Below, piece by piece: positions 11,301 to 18,215 of a DNA stretch of 25,465 nt. How positions within the stretch are numbered: position 1 is the stretch's first letter; each line of letters opens with the position of its first letter. The notes under the pieces were generated by a model. The model did not search any database. It was not told the origin of the DNA and worked only from the letters and a program-made list of their open reading frames with translations. The stretch is from H2-BAC3 sp045863035 (GTDB lineage: Bacteria; Bacteroidota; Ignavibacteria; Ignavibacteriales; Ignavibacteriaceae): the NCBI GenBank assembly GCA_045863035.1, contig BTUV01000039.1, forward strand, positions 1 to 25,465. The letters are read 5' to 3'. Made by a program: the position numbers and the translations under genes.

Positions 11301-14300
11301 AGTCAATTGAAAGCAACGGAAGTGTAATGAACTATATTGCAAGACTTGAAACCGCGATGCTGGATGAAGGCCGTGACTCAAGAAGAAGCGAACTTGTTAA
11401 CCTCATTACTGAGGTTAATTCCGCGATCAATGAATACAAAACGGCGGTATCAAATATGTCCACCGCCTTAAGCCAATATACACTGACGGTTGAGGTTCCG
11501 GCGGCCGGTGCACCTGAGGGTGTTACGGATCCGGTATCGGGCACTTCATTTGTATATCCGGCCGTACGCTCAGTTGAGCCGCAGCCGAATGCACCTACAT
11601 TTAACCTGAATGAAGCTACATTTATTCAGAACAATACATTGGTGAATTCTTACATGGCTTCAGCGGAAAATTTCCATGACATTCTTAAACGGAACATGGA
11701 AAAAATTGAAACTGCAATCACAAAGTTTGATGAAATCTTTAAGCAGCAGAATAATACCTATCTGGCAATAGGAGATAAGTTTGTTGCGGTTGAACAGAAG
11801 GTGCAGAATTATTTCCGCAAATTAGCAGAGTATTATTTTGAAGATGTTAAGGGCTCTCAGGATATACGGACGATGATTTCAGACTCAACCAATTTCCTGA
11901 ATTCTATTGATCTGACGTATCCTTCAAATAACAATCTGACAGAATTGAAGAAGAAGGTGTACCGGAGATGGGGAAGAATCCGCACGCTGAGCGGAAGTTT
12001 TTCAACACCGTGGGATCACAGCATGTTTGACAACGCATGGAACTCATGGGGCAATGACAGAAGAAGACAGGAAAGCAAGTCACAGGCAGGTAATCTCTAC
12101 GTGACCATTCCGGCGAACGCTTTCACGCAGTTTAAGCAGAACCGGCTTGATCTGCTGAGGGGCGTGCATACAGAGTTCAGGAATAAAGTTGCCAATATCA
12201 ATGAGATGGCAGCGGCATATACACGCCTGCTTGACGAGCTTTTTGCAAAACGCAGAAAGATGTCAGAAAATCTTTTTGAGGTTACTGAACGCTTTATATA
12301 CTGGAAGAATGGTGCCACAACCAATAATTATGACAAATCGGTTGATTACAGAACCATGGCGCCTACTATTACCACTCTTAATCAGAAGCGGAATGCATTA
12401 GTGGCAAGCAACACGGCGCCTCAGTTGAACATTTCAAGCGTGACGGTTGAAAACAGACGTTCGCATGGCGTATATACCGTTAACTGGTCCGGTAATCATC
12501 CTGACGGGATAGCTGAGTATTCAGTTGAGTACAATAAGCCGAGTGTTAATAATCCGGACTATGGCATGTATGCTCCGTTCCGTTCTATAAATAAACGAAC
12601 TACGATAAGCGGTTTTGAAGTGCCTCAGTATGGCGGAGAGTACAACGACGGAAGAATTACTCTGAAAATCCGTGCACGTGCCGGCTCCGGTTTTACCTTA
12701 ATAAAACCGGTCAATGTGAGCGTACCCCTGGGCTTTACTGATACAAATATGGGCTCACTGCCGGGTCCGCAAAATAACGCGATTCCTACTGATAATACAG
12801 GTCCTTATGTTACCTCTGTTACAGCACATAATATCTATGATACTGAAAGATCCAGAATGCTCTTCAGGAGACAGCCGTACAATGAGAACTATATAAGGCA
12901 CTACGTATCAAGCGAAACAGATAAAATAAAGATTTCTTTCTCAGCAGTCGATAGTGAGACCGGTATTAACAGTTATGAATACCGGATAGTAAAAAGAAAC
13001 AATCTCGATTCACTTGAAACAATAAGAGACTGGACGAATATTGGTGCAGTGAATGAGTACCTGATCCAGGGTCTCAATCTTAAGCATCTGCAAAATGTTC
13101 TGAGCACCGGGACTATTCAGGCGAGGGTTACAAGCCAAAATTATGATATGGAGAGGTATGTAATCTCCATCCGTGCAAAAAACGGTGCGGGTCTTTACAG
13201 TTATAAAGAAAACGGCATTGCGCTTATAATTGATACTACTAAAGCGCCGCTGATAACTTTTATTAATCAGACGGTTAACCATACTCTTTCAATTAAGCAA
13301 TCATATCAGTTGGTTCTCGGCCGCCAGGTTACTGTTCCGCTTGCAGCCCCGTCAACAATAAATATGGGCGACTTCAAAATATGGTACCCCATGAATCAGC
13401 CCGCTAACGTGAGAGAGTATATCTACAAAGTATATGCACTGCCGGATGATATCCCGGTTTACGACGACTGGGTGAGAGATAACAGGGTATTCTATTCTAA
13501 AAGGAACGGCGTAACTTATCAGGGGAAAGAGGTTTTGATACCGTCACGATTCCAGAAGTATAAAAAATTCCGTCTGGAGATTGCCTATAAGACAATTACC
13601 GGTGCATATTCAGATCTGGTGACCAGCGAAAATCATCTGGCCCTTCCATTCACAAATAATGGCAGTGACTTGGTTGATGCGGGTCCCAGAACATTTAATG
13701 TTGACTGGTTCACCGGAATACCTCCGGGACATACCGGCTCTCTGCCAAATGGTAATATAAATCTCTATTTTAGGCAGCTTTCATATCATGAATCCGGAAT
13801 AGAAAGGTATGAATATACCATTAACTTCCCGTTTGCGAATGGTCTTCCTGGTGCTTCTACGCAGTATCGGGATATTGGCCCGATTCCGGAGGACAGGATA
13901 GTGCGTATGGGTCCGGATTTCTTTAACGGTATTCCGGAAAGCGCATTAGTACCGGGAAGAAGTTTTGAAGTGAGGGTGAGAGCAGTCAGCCGCAACTTAA
14001 GATCGTATGAAATGGCTGAGTGCCAGAATATGATTCTGCCGCCAAAGCCGCCTATTGTGCCGGCATTTAACATTAATTTTGTTAAGAAAGTTAATGGCGC
14101 CTATGTCTGGTTTGAACCCCGGCTTTCCTTTACTTTGAATGCAGTTGTGCCGCAAGGTCAGCAGATGAGGTACTACATGAAAGCAGAAGTTTTCCGGAAT
14201 GGCAGATGGGAAACAACTGCAACCAGTGTTGAGAAACTTGTCTGGACTCAGGTGCCAGGACAAACCGGAAATGTACTTAGCTATGATTTGTGGACTGGAT

Positions 14301-14449
14301 ATTTTACTAATCAGTTTTTGGCCTACAGATTAGCCAATACTTCAGGTACTTCGTATGTTAGCGCAGGTGAACTCTGGAAAGTATCTATAAAGATGATTAA
14401 TCATGATGGACTGGAAAGTCCTGTTGCCACTAAGGAGTTTATATGGTAA
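2330..14449 (+). CDS. 4039-residue exported beta-rich protein with three super-repeats and a TANFOR-like N-terminus
   Basis: Function is unknown; I assign none. A Sec signal peptide covers about residues 1-19 and has no lipobox. Residues about 24-268 resemble from memory the N-terminal part of Bacteroidota proteins called TANFOR, with GEYTLNVK, a proline-led FSWAQV strand, KEYVWRVRVLDSNG and an FWTFTYF close. Residues about 320-2300 hold three homologous super-repeats of about 730-750 residues; a Gly/Ser-rich linker (about 415-441) interrupts the first. Residues about 2310-2905 are Gly/aromatic-rich beta strands, with GPVEITGVGGGFFYN from residue 2635. Residues about 2907-3355 are mostly helical, split by a Pro-rich linker at about 3054-3094. 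Residues 3363-4039 look like Ig/FN3-type domains. There is no T9SS sorting domain, membrane anchor or enzyme motif. AAGGAG at 2314-2319 sits 10 bases before the ATG. The gene overlaps the next one by 7 bases. Confidence 0.9.
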   Translation: MKKYILLCVCIIMSVNLLGQSAQWSAVLSIEPYPTSFLTVWQSNPGTSGFTAVYTGTAPADYRLQVILKNDRNKELIKGKSPLESFTGGPDTKFYQSSDLLSWSDITYDNTTFQQIIRSNRFPEGEYTLNVKIFASNGSTLLAEATGNFTIIYPDSPVLFGPQNQSTVDFQFPVFSWAQVNLPTTISASYDLKIVERLSGQSATQALRANPAHHSASISTNSSYVYPPDALPFVNGKEYVWRVRVLDSNGDPLTSNDGNSEFWTFTYFSPNTPGSSLPFTSVEIERNVAWFTDFSQTQITADEQNYIVNGATTLNVRLSDGVNREFSAVAVNLSFRKDKYNPFIFTAGSISADIPEGTLPAELLTAHFKPQGIEYNTDDKLFLKGQAQIPGGRSPILIPGIVPIKPGGILDAKIKYRSGGRGSSGGGSSGYAPLPGNNAGDSFAGIRGFVGIGGNPVTASGNVAAELFAGAFYKNKLEGEPIYTFGNSAVRINITEYELVYPEAVAKFSGELIIFNDQLAAKISNIKFNDAGELTGTIDTTNPVNINFVSGSAGRYQLSIQGISGTFSYEPVSQVSSINMTLKSAKFVTNVTNIFSQAFKGSADVAATLVHSSAAPGGNGFQISSLGSFSTEEPTLTNHAVAFGKSYQLGINSLTLDSLTYTNGNFDFKMTMSLTPRLPGLQLSAAAIEDISYTKRGIALPGIYSKALESDVTGGNSRNIDGYSITFSKISASEVLYNGGTTNPGVTVETGVRFLNFPTGSSEDLFTLDIPANAEFSRTGFSITIPARNFTSSFIAMPGGLSFDLASMQGTLGGTISNTAYEYTSSVTVKGKLSLPTGVFGASSSEVLDLSAANLRVNGKGIVTGTAANISKQNAPKAGLFTISSANNFEIFLESVNDTQKVYMGRSGKMNLEPLTGSSSDVSINFRYDLIANQFQTLTGSVSGTLGIRLPADGSGFTLKATSVRVDTNGIIVTGRQNVQFGTETDLSATASQLVFSFADATLTSGKIVIDKGFAIRADLRGGDNNPVYTFGNKSSSAPGYDGVNINTPDNTEYTSAGINIPSGNDSIFISIDGIVYRGTVVYNQFVGSFSPLKAKSGSAELLIRGIQFGTITGNGLTIDRSAIPVLPEKIALLNNSIAEIKLKEGSSYLVDYAHESGGIRIKTKPNTPLNVDFNVMKFNNNNVAPAVPVTFDLLLDKNNYDIIDGTISADIPGNQLVAFMLSRKEIPASLRNFRYAKNASGLYELTFGSVIRLFNQEVNPGTNLVNLQVDGSGLLTGDVDITSTRKASFGHDGNNAARLALNMDTVSGSFQTQLLNFTAPDYEFTIKGGLKFLLRPTPAFFYKGINAHFVVTHGNIQINNLTSDDFGTEKLDLGKLKIGFSDMRVPSLNYINSKWTFAIELDGSYHFDISGSELKVPSVKKMTYNSNGLTLPAVQLNNLEESPTPLSVSGYSVQVRNFRSGSLALQSFAPAQVNSLLPNANMKFDLTISSSQFPASWPADLRGMKMYMQNASLNAQGLLTGKSDAQKFLNPKTLTFAANRTGLQVDSVFSQFGATTAGAQILNAAIFGGLIVPKELRGVNADAVVPLASGIYLAANGDITGTVFAKGVGALQSFLRMGRIAIDVAPLQLRMNFNVTADTASVLMWNYNRVGSKVYLWAKNGLSYWINRNGNFWVFNLGTEKFEQGTNVLFGNVNFFLPVGWESLTLFSPGGKAVLTHEGISITDASLTLDGRNAQLSGTLRVSDKDFSIVGGSLSHTGALAAEVAAGTGWTYWKMRDTNFTLTYHASALLRVKGFTLSADGIQLRDSISADLRSNNQTYKYLSLSIKNNPVISLPGLSLTDPQLFDIYKGTTRTAYIDRNGINVVALPVPPTPERLALGSETNAYIVLKNGTNELVNAQEVSNGVRYTSKPGQTLRLVVPGLKYGQTTDPEFTLTSLDVTVNKSSFAFVSGSVSVQAAAGQVLLDLSGRGIPFQVTGIKYTSGQLGYTLTADGKTKLPDVLSAINADLTNIPFNEGKLSGFVSNGAVTSGYSPSAGYKKSALVGTTSVFKLQGVEYTFGDQPSYRVSGAIMSKLFKHGVSDTAGIHFVAQYTNNNFAFTLSPGNIDGLNMNRLKMVPQQVGASPAMAITFTAADFSLVLNGVIKATQISANFESTIRGLTITKNNVTAQNSNDQQEFEMFGSTFRVQQSGTIPAISFSYLQDIFSMNMNGAMKFAGQNAAFRGLQVNSSGTLAFAAGAGNGFTVTQTARLTLLNDRLWVNGLSLVTANNATSLRVTGTYKLPAPATQTEQAYTYSIPSNQRSQDAFTAVLLNQGPGLAGTDPTRTDFWAGKYDVYYVGLNLDFEEPANSELQMVSIFYVDGEQTQKNIQFGSVSGGTVEPGLAIAFNNSHTWIDELSVSQACDFKYRNLRFDLDEQDIGFDTTTNGGFMLTIEGSATLGITGFSGTLNFNGLEVHSNNQVKNLGSSITGGSIEAGETFSASITNVGFSADPTTIYIPDPNGRKETTGPNAGAVITIAQPVNFYLKFGGSMRLGGMGEGSLDSLLVFTTRLPNGATGGSSFVIKNFEFKKYDKFEFKLNMTQLSGQNGDFVVIVGGFVKVNETGFAAVGKLAKWQGKFSAGIFFAATEGLNIKIGPVEITGVGGGFFYNPTDADITLVRNMCDFDDEYTAPIKAKVGGSPVSQPPLFAAFVYGAVAIGDKGLLAGRAMLTVSNTKLIVDARVDVLERKEEIYGLLNIEIGFTQYYAEGTLAVTVKMAEGYLLAANGQTSFFFYSTTNWGMIGSFEFQVLKGVLRGNGEFYAGNKGFYAGVSFSGGFDVWVVSVSGGMQLKAWYKPNISWGGYFSIYLRASVLGGIASASGEVKGVMLGKPEFALAGGVSLKIRLLFISWSGDVWVRLKKDGIRAGFGKDDAVQRLIAEAEKTGNDMLAAVQAAKQDMINNKPIPTLGVTPEVINQASSQLLKLLQKSRSLPENNRMTAAEKDSLRQWRLSESIESNGSVMNYIARLETAMLDEGRDSRRSELVNLITEVNSAINEYKTAVSNMSTALSQYTLTVEVPAAGAPEGVTDPVSGTSFVYPAVRSVEPQPNAPTFNLNEATFIQNNTLVNSYMASAENFHDILKRNMEKIETAITKFDEIFKQQNNTYLAIGDKFVAVEQKVQNYFRKLAEYYFEDVKGSQDIRTMISDSTNFLNSIDLTYPSNNNLTELKKKVYRRWGRIRTLSGSFSTPWDHSMFDNAWNSWGNDRRRQESKSQAGNLYVTIPANAFTQFKQNRLDLLRGVHTEFRNKVANINEMAAAYTRLLDELFAKRRKMSENLFEVTERFIYWKNGATTNNYDKSVDYRTMAPTITTLNQKRNALVASNTAPQLNISSVTVENRRSHGVYTVNWSGNHPDGIAEYSVEYNKPSVNNPDYGMYAPFRSINKRTTISGFEVPQYGGEYNDGRITLKIRARAGSGFTLIKPVNVSVPLGFTDTNMGSLPGPQNNAIPTDNTGPYVTSVTAHNIYDTERSRMLFRRQPYNENYIRHYVSSETDKIKISFSAVDSETGINSYEYRIVKRNNLDSLETIRDWTNIGAVNEYLIQGLNLKHLQNVLSTGTIQARVTSQNYDMERYVISIRAKNGAGLYSYKENGIALIIDTTKAPLITFINQTVNHTLSIKQSYQLVLGRQVTVPLAAPSTINMGDFKIWYPMNQPANVREYIYKVYALPDDIPVYDDWVRDNRVFYSKRNGVTYQGKEVLIPSRFQKYKKFRLEIAYKTITGAYSDLVTSENHLALPFTNNGSDLVDAGPRTFNVDWFTGIPPGHTGSLPNGNINLYFRQLSYHESGIERYEYTINFPFANGLPGASTQYRDIGPIPEDRIVRMGPDFFNGIPESALVPGRSFEVRVRAVSRNLRSYEMAECQNMILPPKPPIVPAFNINFVKKVNGAYVWFEPRLSFTLNAVVPQGQQMRYYMKAEVFRNGRWETTATSVEKLVWTQVPGQTGNVLSYDLWTGYFTNQFLAYRLANTSGTSYVSAGELWKVSIKMINHDGLESPVATKEFIW

Positions 14450-16476
14450 GAATACTCTTGTTCGTATTTGTAGTAAATATATTTTCATATTCGATTTTTG
14501 CGCAGGAGGGGGAGCGTGATCTCCTCTTTCTTTATGACGGAAAAAAGGCAGGGCTTTACCTGACCTTAGCTCCGGAATATGATGAGCAGATATATATACT
14601 CCGCAAAAGATCAGGCAGCGCGGACTATGACACGCTTAACCCGAATAATCCGCTGCAGCGGCTGAGGACGGATGCTGAAGTTCAGGAAGCTCTTGGCGGT
14701 GATAAAGATATGCTGATGAATTATCTTGATGCTGATGATGAGAGTACATTAGCGCGCGGCATAATGGGTAACACCATACGGGCATCGTTTGCCACTCTGA
14801 TTTTCCCGAGCGCGGCGCTTGCCGCAGGCCGGTTGTTTTATGACAGCACGGTTACAACCGGAGCAGGTTATGATTATCAGTTCATTTATGTGAATGAGCG
14901 GGGTGATATTAACGGTGAATTCAGTAAATCGGTTACCGCAGTTACCTCACAGCCGGCTTCTCCCTCCGGACTCACAGCAAAGGTTACCGGAACTCTGGTA
15001 AATCTGCAGTGGCAGTATCCCAAGTGGGAGTCTGACAGAACCAACTATGCAGTACGATACTTTGTATATAAGAAAGTGAAGGGGCAGTTTCAGCGTCTGG
15101 AGCATCCGCTTATTGCTCGTAATGATGAAGCCCCCGGCTTTTTCCAGGAAGCAATCACCGGCAATGATGCTGAGGCAGAGTATTATATAACAGCGGCTGA
15201 CCCTCTCGGCAATGAAAGCAGACCATCACCTGCGGTTAAAGTAAAACTGCTTTCAGATGAGCTCCCTTCTCCGCCGACCGGTCTGACGGCTACTGTGCAG
15301 ACCACAACTATTCAGTTAGTCTGGAATATCTCCGCTGAACCAAATGTGCAGGGATATAATGTGTATCGCAGAGACTCGCCCCGCTCGGAAGCAGTTAAAA
15401 TAAACAGCCAGATGATTGGACGGGAATCACCATTTTTTATAGATGCTTCCATGCAGGCAGGTATTTCTTATAATTATTTTATTACTGCAGTATCCAAAAC
15501 GAATAAGGAAAGTAAGTTCAGCGGAATGGCTGCTGCCGAACTGGTTGACCTTACACCTCCTGAACCGCCAACAGCACTCAAGACCTCATTCAGCGGGGAC
15601 TTTGTCCGTATTGAATGGAAAGCTTCCCGTTCCGGTGATACCAAACATTATAATATATACAGAAGCGAAGACCGCGAGGCATTCGCTAAAGCAGGAAGCA
15701 GTACCGGGACTTCATTTATTGACAGTGGCTACGGCGGAAAGCCCCTTACTCCCGGATTCTACTATCATTACACCATCACCGCAACCGATAAATTTGATCT
15801 TGAAGGTAACCGGAGCGATACGGTACTGGTGCGCTATGTTGACCGCGTTCCGCCTCCGGCGCCAAGCCCTATGAAAGCCATCCTGCTTGAAAACAAAAAG
15901 ATTGAGGTGCGCGTAGGTATGACTCCGGTGAAAGATCTTGCTAAGGTTACCATCTTCCGCAGAGCAGTCAACGGTAAAGATGAAGTGGTAGCAACGAACA
16001 AGACGCTTCCTTTTACCTACATTGATGAAAAAGGAAAACTGCTTGAAACCTACATATATACGGCGCAGTCAGTTGACTCCTCAGGCAATGTTAGCCCGAA
16101 GAGCGAAACAGAACCGATAACACTGCGTGATATGTTTGCTCCCGGTGCAGTACCATTTGTTTCTGCTGTGGTACTAAAGACAGGCGGAACTGAACTGGCA
16201 TGGGTTGCGGTAGTTGAAGATGATCTTGCCGGATATAATATATACCGCTCAGAGCTCCCCAGCGGCACCTATGAAAAGGTTAATGCATCACCGGTTAAAA
16301 CTGCCGGTTACAAGGATGCTTCAGGAAACGCGAATCATTTTTATAAAATTAAAGCCATTGACACCTCCGGCAATGAGAGTGAGTTCAGCCCCTATGCGGC
16401 AGCAGAGGTTCCGCCCGAAAAGGCGCCGGAGCCAAAATCACCGGATGAACCGTTTCAGGACGGAGGCAACGAATGA
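14443..16476 (+). CDS. Exported protein with five fibronectin type III domains
   Basis: This 677-residue protein has a signal peptide (about 1-20, ending SIFAQ), so it acts in the periplasm or at the surface. Residues about 22-168 are an N-terminal region I do not recognise. Five FN3 domains follow at about 170-268, 275-368, 371-468, 470-561 and 566-656. They show the usual tryptophan/tyrosine pattern, such as GYNVYRR (304-310) and GYNIYRS (597-603). The C-terminal 20 residues are Pro/acidic and may be disordered. There is no T9SS sorting domain. The ATG lies inside the end of the giant gene (ATGGTAA, 14443-14449) and has a good AAGGAG at 14432-14437, 5 bases upstream, so translation is probably coupled to the giant gene. 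FN3 arrays usually act as spacers or binding modules; the partner here is unknown. Confidence 0.9.
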   Translation: MVRILLFVFVVNIFSYSIFAQEGERDLLFLYDGKKAGLYLTLAPEYDEQIYILRKRSGSADYDTLNPNNPLQRLRTDAEVQEALGGDKDMLMNYLDADDESTLARGIMGNTIRASFATLIFPSAALAAGRLFYDSTVTTGAGYDYQFIYVNERGDINGEFSKSVTAVTSQPASPSGLTAKVTGTLVNLQWQYPKWESDRTNYAVRYFVYKKVKGQFQRLEHPLIARNDEAPGFFQEAITGNDAEAEYYITAADPLGNESRPSPAVKVKLLSDELPSPPTGLTATVQTTTIQLVWNISAEPNVQGYNVYRRDSPRSEAVKINSQMIGRESPFFIDASMQAGISYNYFITAVSKTNKESKFSGMAAAELVDLTPPEPPTALKTSFSGDFVRIEWKASRSGDTKHYNIYRSEDREAFAKAGSSTGTSFIDSGYGGKPLTPGFYYHYTITATDKFDLEGNRSDTVLVRYVDRVPPPAPSPMKAILLENKKIEVRVGMTPVKDLAKVTIFRRAVNGKDEVVATNKTLPFTYIDEKGKLLETYIYTAQSVDSSGNVSPKSETEPITLRDMFAPGAVPFVSAVVLKTGGTELAWVAVVEDDLAGYNIYRSELPSGTYEKVNASPVKTAGYKDASGNANHFYKIKAIDTSGNESEFSPYAAAEVPPEKAPEPKSPDEPFQDGGNE

Positions 16477-18209
16477 GAAGCGCGGTACTGATGCTTTGCA
16501 TTCTTGCTTTCGGGGTTTTGCCGCTTCAGGCACAGAACAACGAAACACCTGATAACACGACAACTCAGCCGGCTGATACATCACTTAGTGATCAGATACT
16601 GGATAATGTTCAGGAGAATATAAAATTCAGCGGAGAGATAGGAGCATTCGGAGAGCTTTACAGTGTATCCGGCAGGGAAAGCAGAAGACCCGGCAGTTCA
16701 GGCCGTCTCTTCTTCCGCCCGTCAATAAGTATATATGACCGGATTACGTTAAGTCTTGATCTGTTTGTTTCTTCTGAAGGAAGCTCAGCACGGCAGGAAA
16801 TTAATACAGTCGGTTTCAGTCCGGAATGGAGCTGGGGTAAACTCTATTACGGCGACTTCAATATGGAAGTTTCAAAATTCACCATGGCAGATGTGAAGGT
16901 TAACGGTTATGGTATAGACCTTTTCCCCGGTATATTCAAAGTGATGGCTTTCAGCGGAACAAGCCAGAAAGCTCTTGCTCTTGAAAGTTCAACTTCTATG
17001 TTCCAGCGGACTATATACGGCGGAAAAATAGGACTTGGCGAGCTTGATGGTTCTCATTTTCATCTTAACTTTGTGAGAAGCTACGATGATAAGAAGTCAC
17101 TTTCGCGCAGTATCTTCCTGCAGGTTGATACGGTGATAACCGGTCAGGGACCGAGGATAGACAGTTCTTATACAGGAGTTAAGCCGCAGGAAAATCTGAT
17201 ACTCGGTACTAACTGGGGTTTGCACCTGTTTGACGATGCGTTTAAAATTAAAACCGAAGCAGCTTTAAGTTTATTCACCGGTGATACATACGCTGATGCA
17301 ATAAATAATAAGGATGTGCCTGAAGCATTGAGTAAATATTTTTCACCGACTATAACAACCAGCGGTGATGCGGCCGTTGCAACTGAAATGTCCATTACAA
17401 CTAAAGTAGTATCACTTAAAAGTGGTTATACCCTGGTTGGACCGGGTTATTCATCACACGGACTGGGCTCACTGATTAACGACCGGCAAATTATCACCGG
17501 CGGTGTGGGTCTTAATCTTTTCTCAGGAGGTCTTTCCATTCAAACAAACTTTCAACAACATACCGATAATACCGCGAATCAGAAGAAGTTTACTTCTGAA
17601 CGGAACACACTCGGAGTTGTTGTAGCAATGAGACCCTGGAAATCGTTTATGTTAACCGTTATGTCAAACTCAAACACGATGGGTAACAGCGCGACAAATG
17701 ATACTCTTAAAATTGATAACACGAACTCAACGTTCGGGGTGAACAGCAGTTATAATTTTGACGCGTTTGACCTGAAGCATATACTCACCGTGAGTTATAT
17801 CGGTGTGAATAATGTATCCAAAAGTAAACTCCGCGGCGATAACGAAATTGTATCAACCAACATCAACGCGGGTCTGAGCACTGTTTTTTCAAAAACTATT
17901 TCGGCAACTATCGGTGGAGCGATGAGCGAAGTTGATCTTGGTCCGATTGGCAAGAACAGCACTTCTACGTTTAATGGTAAAGTGAATCATAAAGCATTTG
18001 ATGGAAAACTGACAAACAGTCTTACAATATCCGCGGTTTCATCAGATGTTCACGCGACTAACGTGCTCGGTTTTCAGAGCTCTTATCAGTTGTTTCAGCA
18101 GAGTGCTATTGCGCTGCTTTTCAGGGGAACATTCTTTACGGGAAAAGGAACTAACAAGCAGAAATTTAATGAGTATATGACTACTCTTAACTGGACGTAC
18201 CGCATCTAA
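16473..18209 (+). CDS. Probable outer-membrane beta-barrel, third gene of the operon
   Basis: This 578-residue protein has a signal peptide (about 1-21, ending LQAQ). A short polar Thr/Asn-rich stretch follows, then alternating amphipathic strands to the C-terminus, which ends in an aromatic/hydrophobic residue pattern (NWTYRI) expected of outer-membrane barrels. The segment around residues 60-165 (ELYSVSGRESRRP, then FSPEWSWGKLYYGD, then a Gly-x-Gly and LFPGIFKVMAFSG) resembles, from memory, a Bacteroidota barrel family of unknown function. ATGA overlaps the FN3 gene by 4 bases, with GGAGG at 16462-16466, so it is tightly coupled. A role as the outer-membrane anchor or pore for the two upstream proteins is an inference from context only. 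Confidence 0.82.
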   Translation: MRSAVLMLCILAFGVLPLQAQNNETPDNTTTQPADTSLSDQILDNVQENIKFSGEIGAFGELYSVSGRESRRPGSSGRLFFRPSISIYDRITLSLDLFVSSEGSSARQEINTVGFSPEWSWGKLYYGDFNMEVSKFTMADVKVNGYGIDLFPGIFKVMAFSGTSQKALALESSTSMFQRTIYGGKIGLGELDGSHFHLNFVRSYDDKKSLSRSIFLQVDTVITGQGPRIDSSYTGVKPQENLILGTNWGLHLFDDAFKIKTEAALSLFTGDTYADAINNKDVPEALSKYFSPTITTSGDAAVATEMSITTKVVSLKSGYTLVGPGYSSHGLGSLINDRQIITGGVGLNLFSGGLSIQTNFQQHTDNTANQKKFTSERNTLGVVVAMRPWKSFMLTVMSNSNTMGNSATNDTLKIDNTNSTFGVNSSYNFDAFDLKHILTVSYIGVNNVSKSKLRGDNEIVSTNINAGLSTVFSKTISATIGGAMSEVDLGPIGKNSTSTFNGKVNHKAFDGKLTNSLTISAVSSDVHATNVLGFQSSYQLFQQSAIALLFRGTFFTGKGTNKQKFNEYMTTLNWTYRI

Positions 18210-18215
18210 AGAGAT

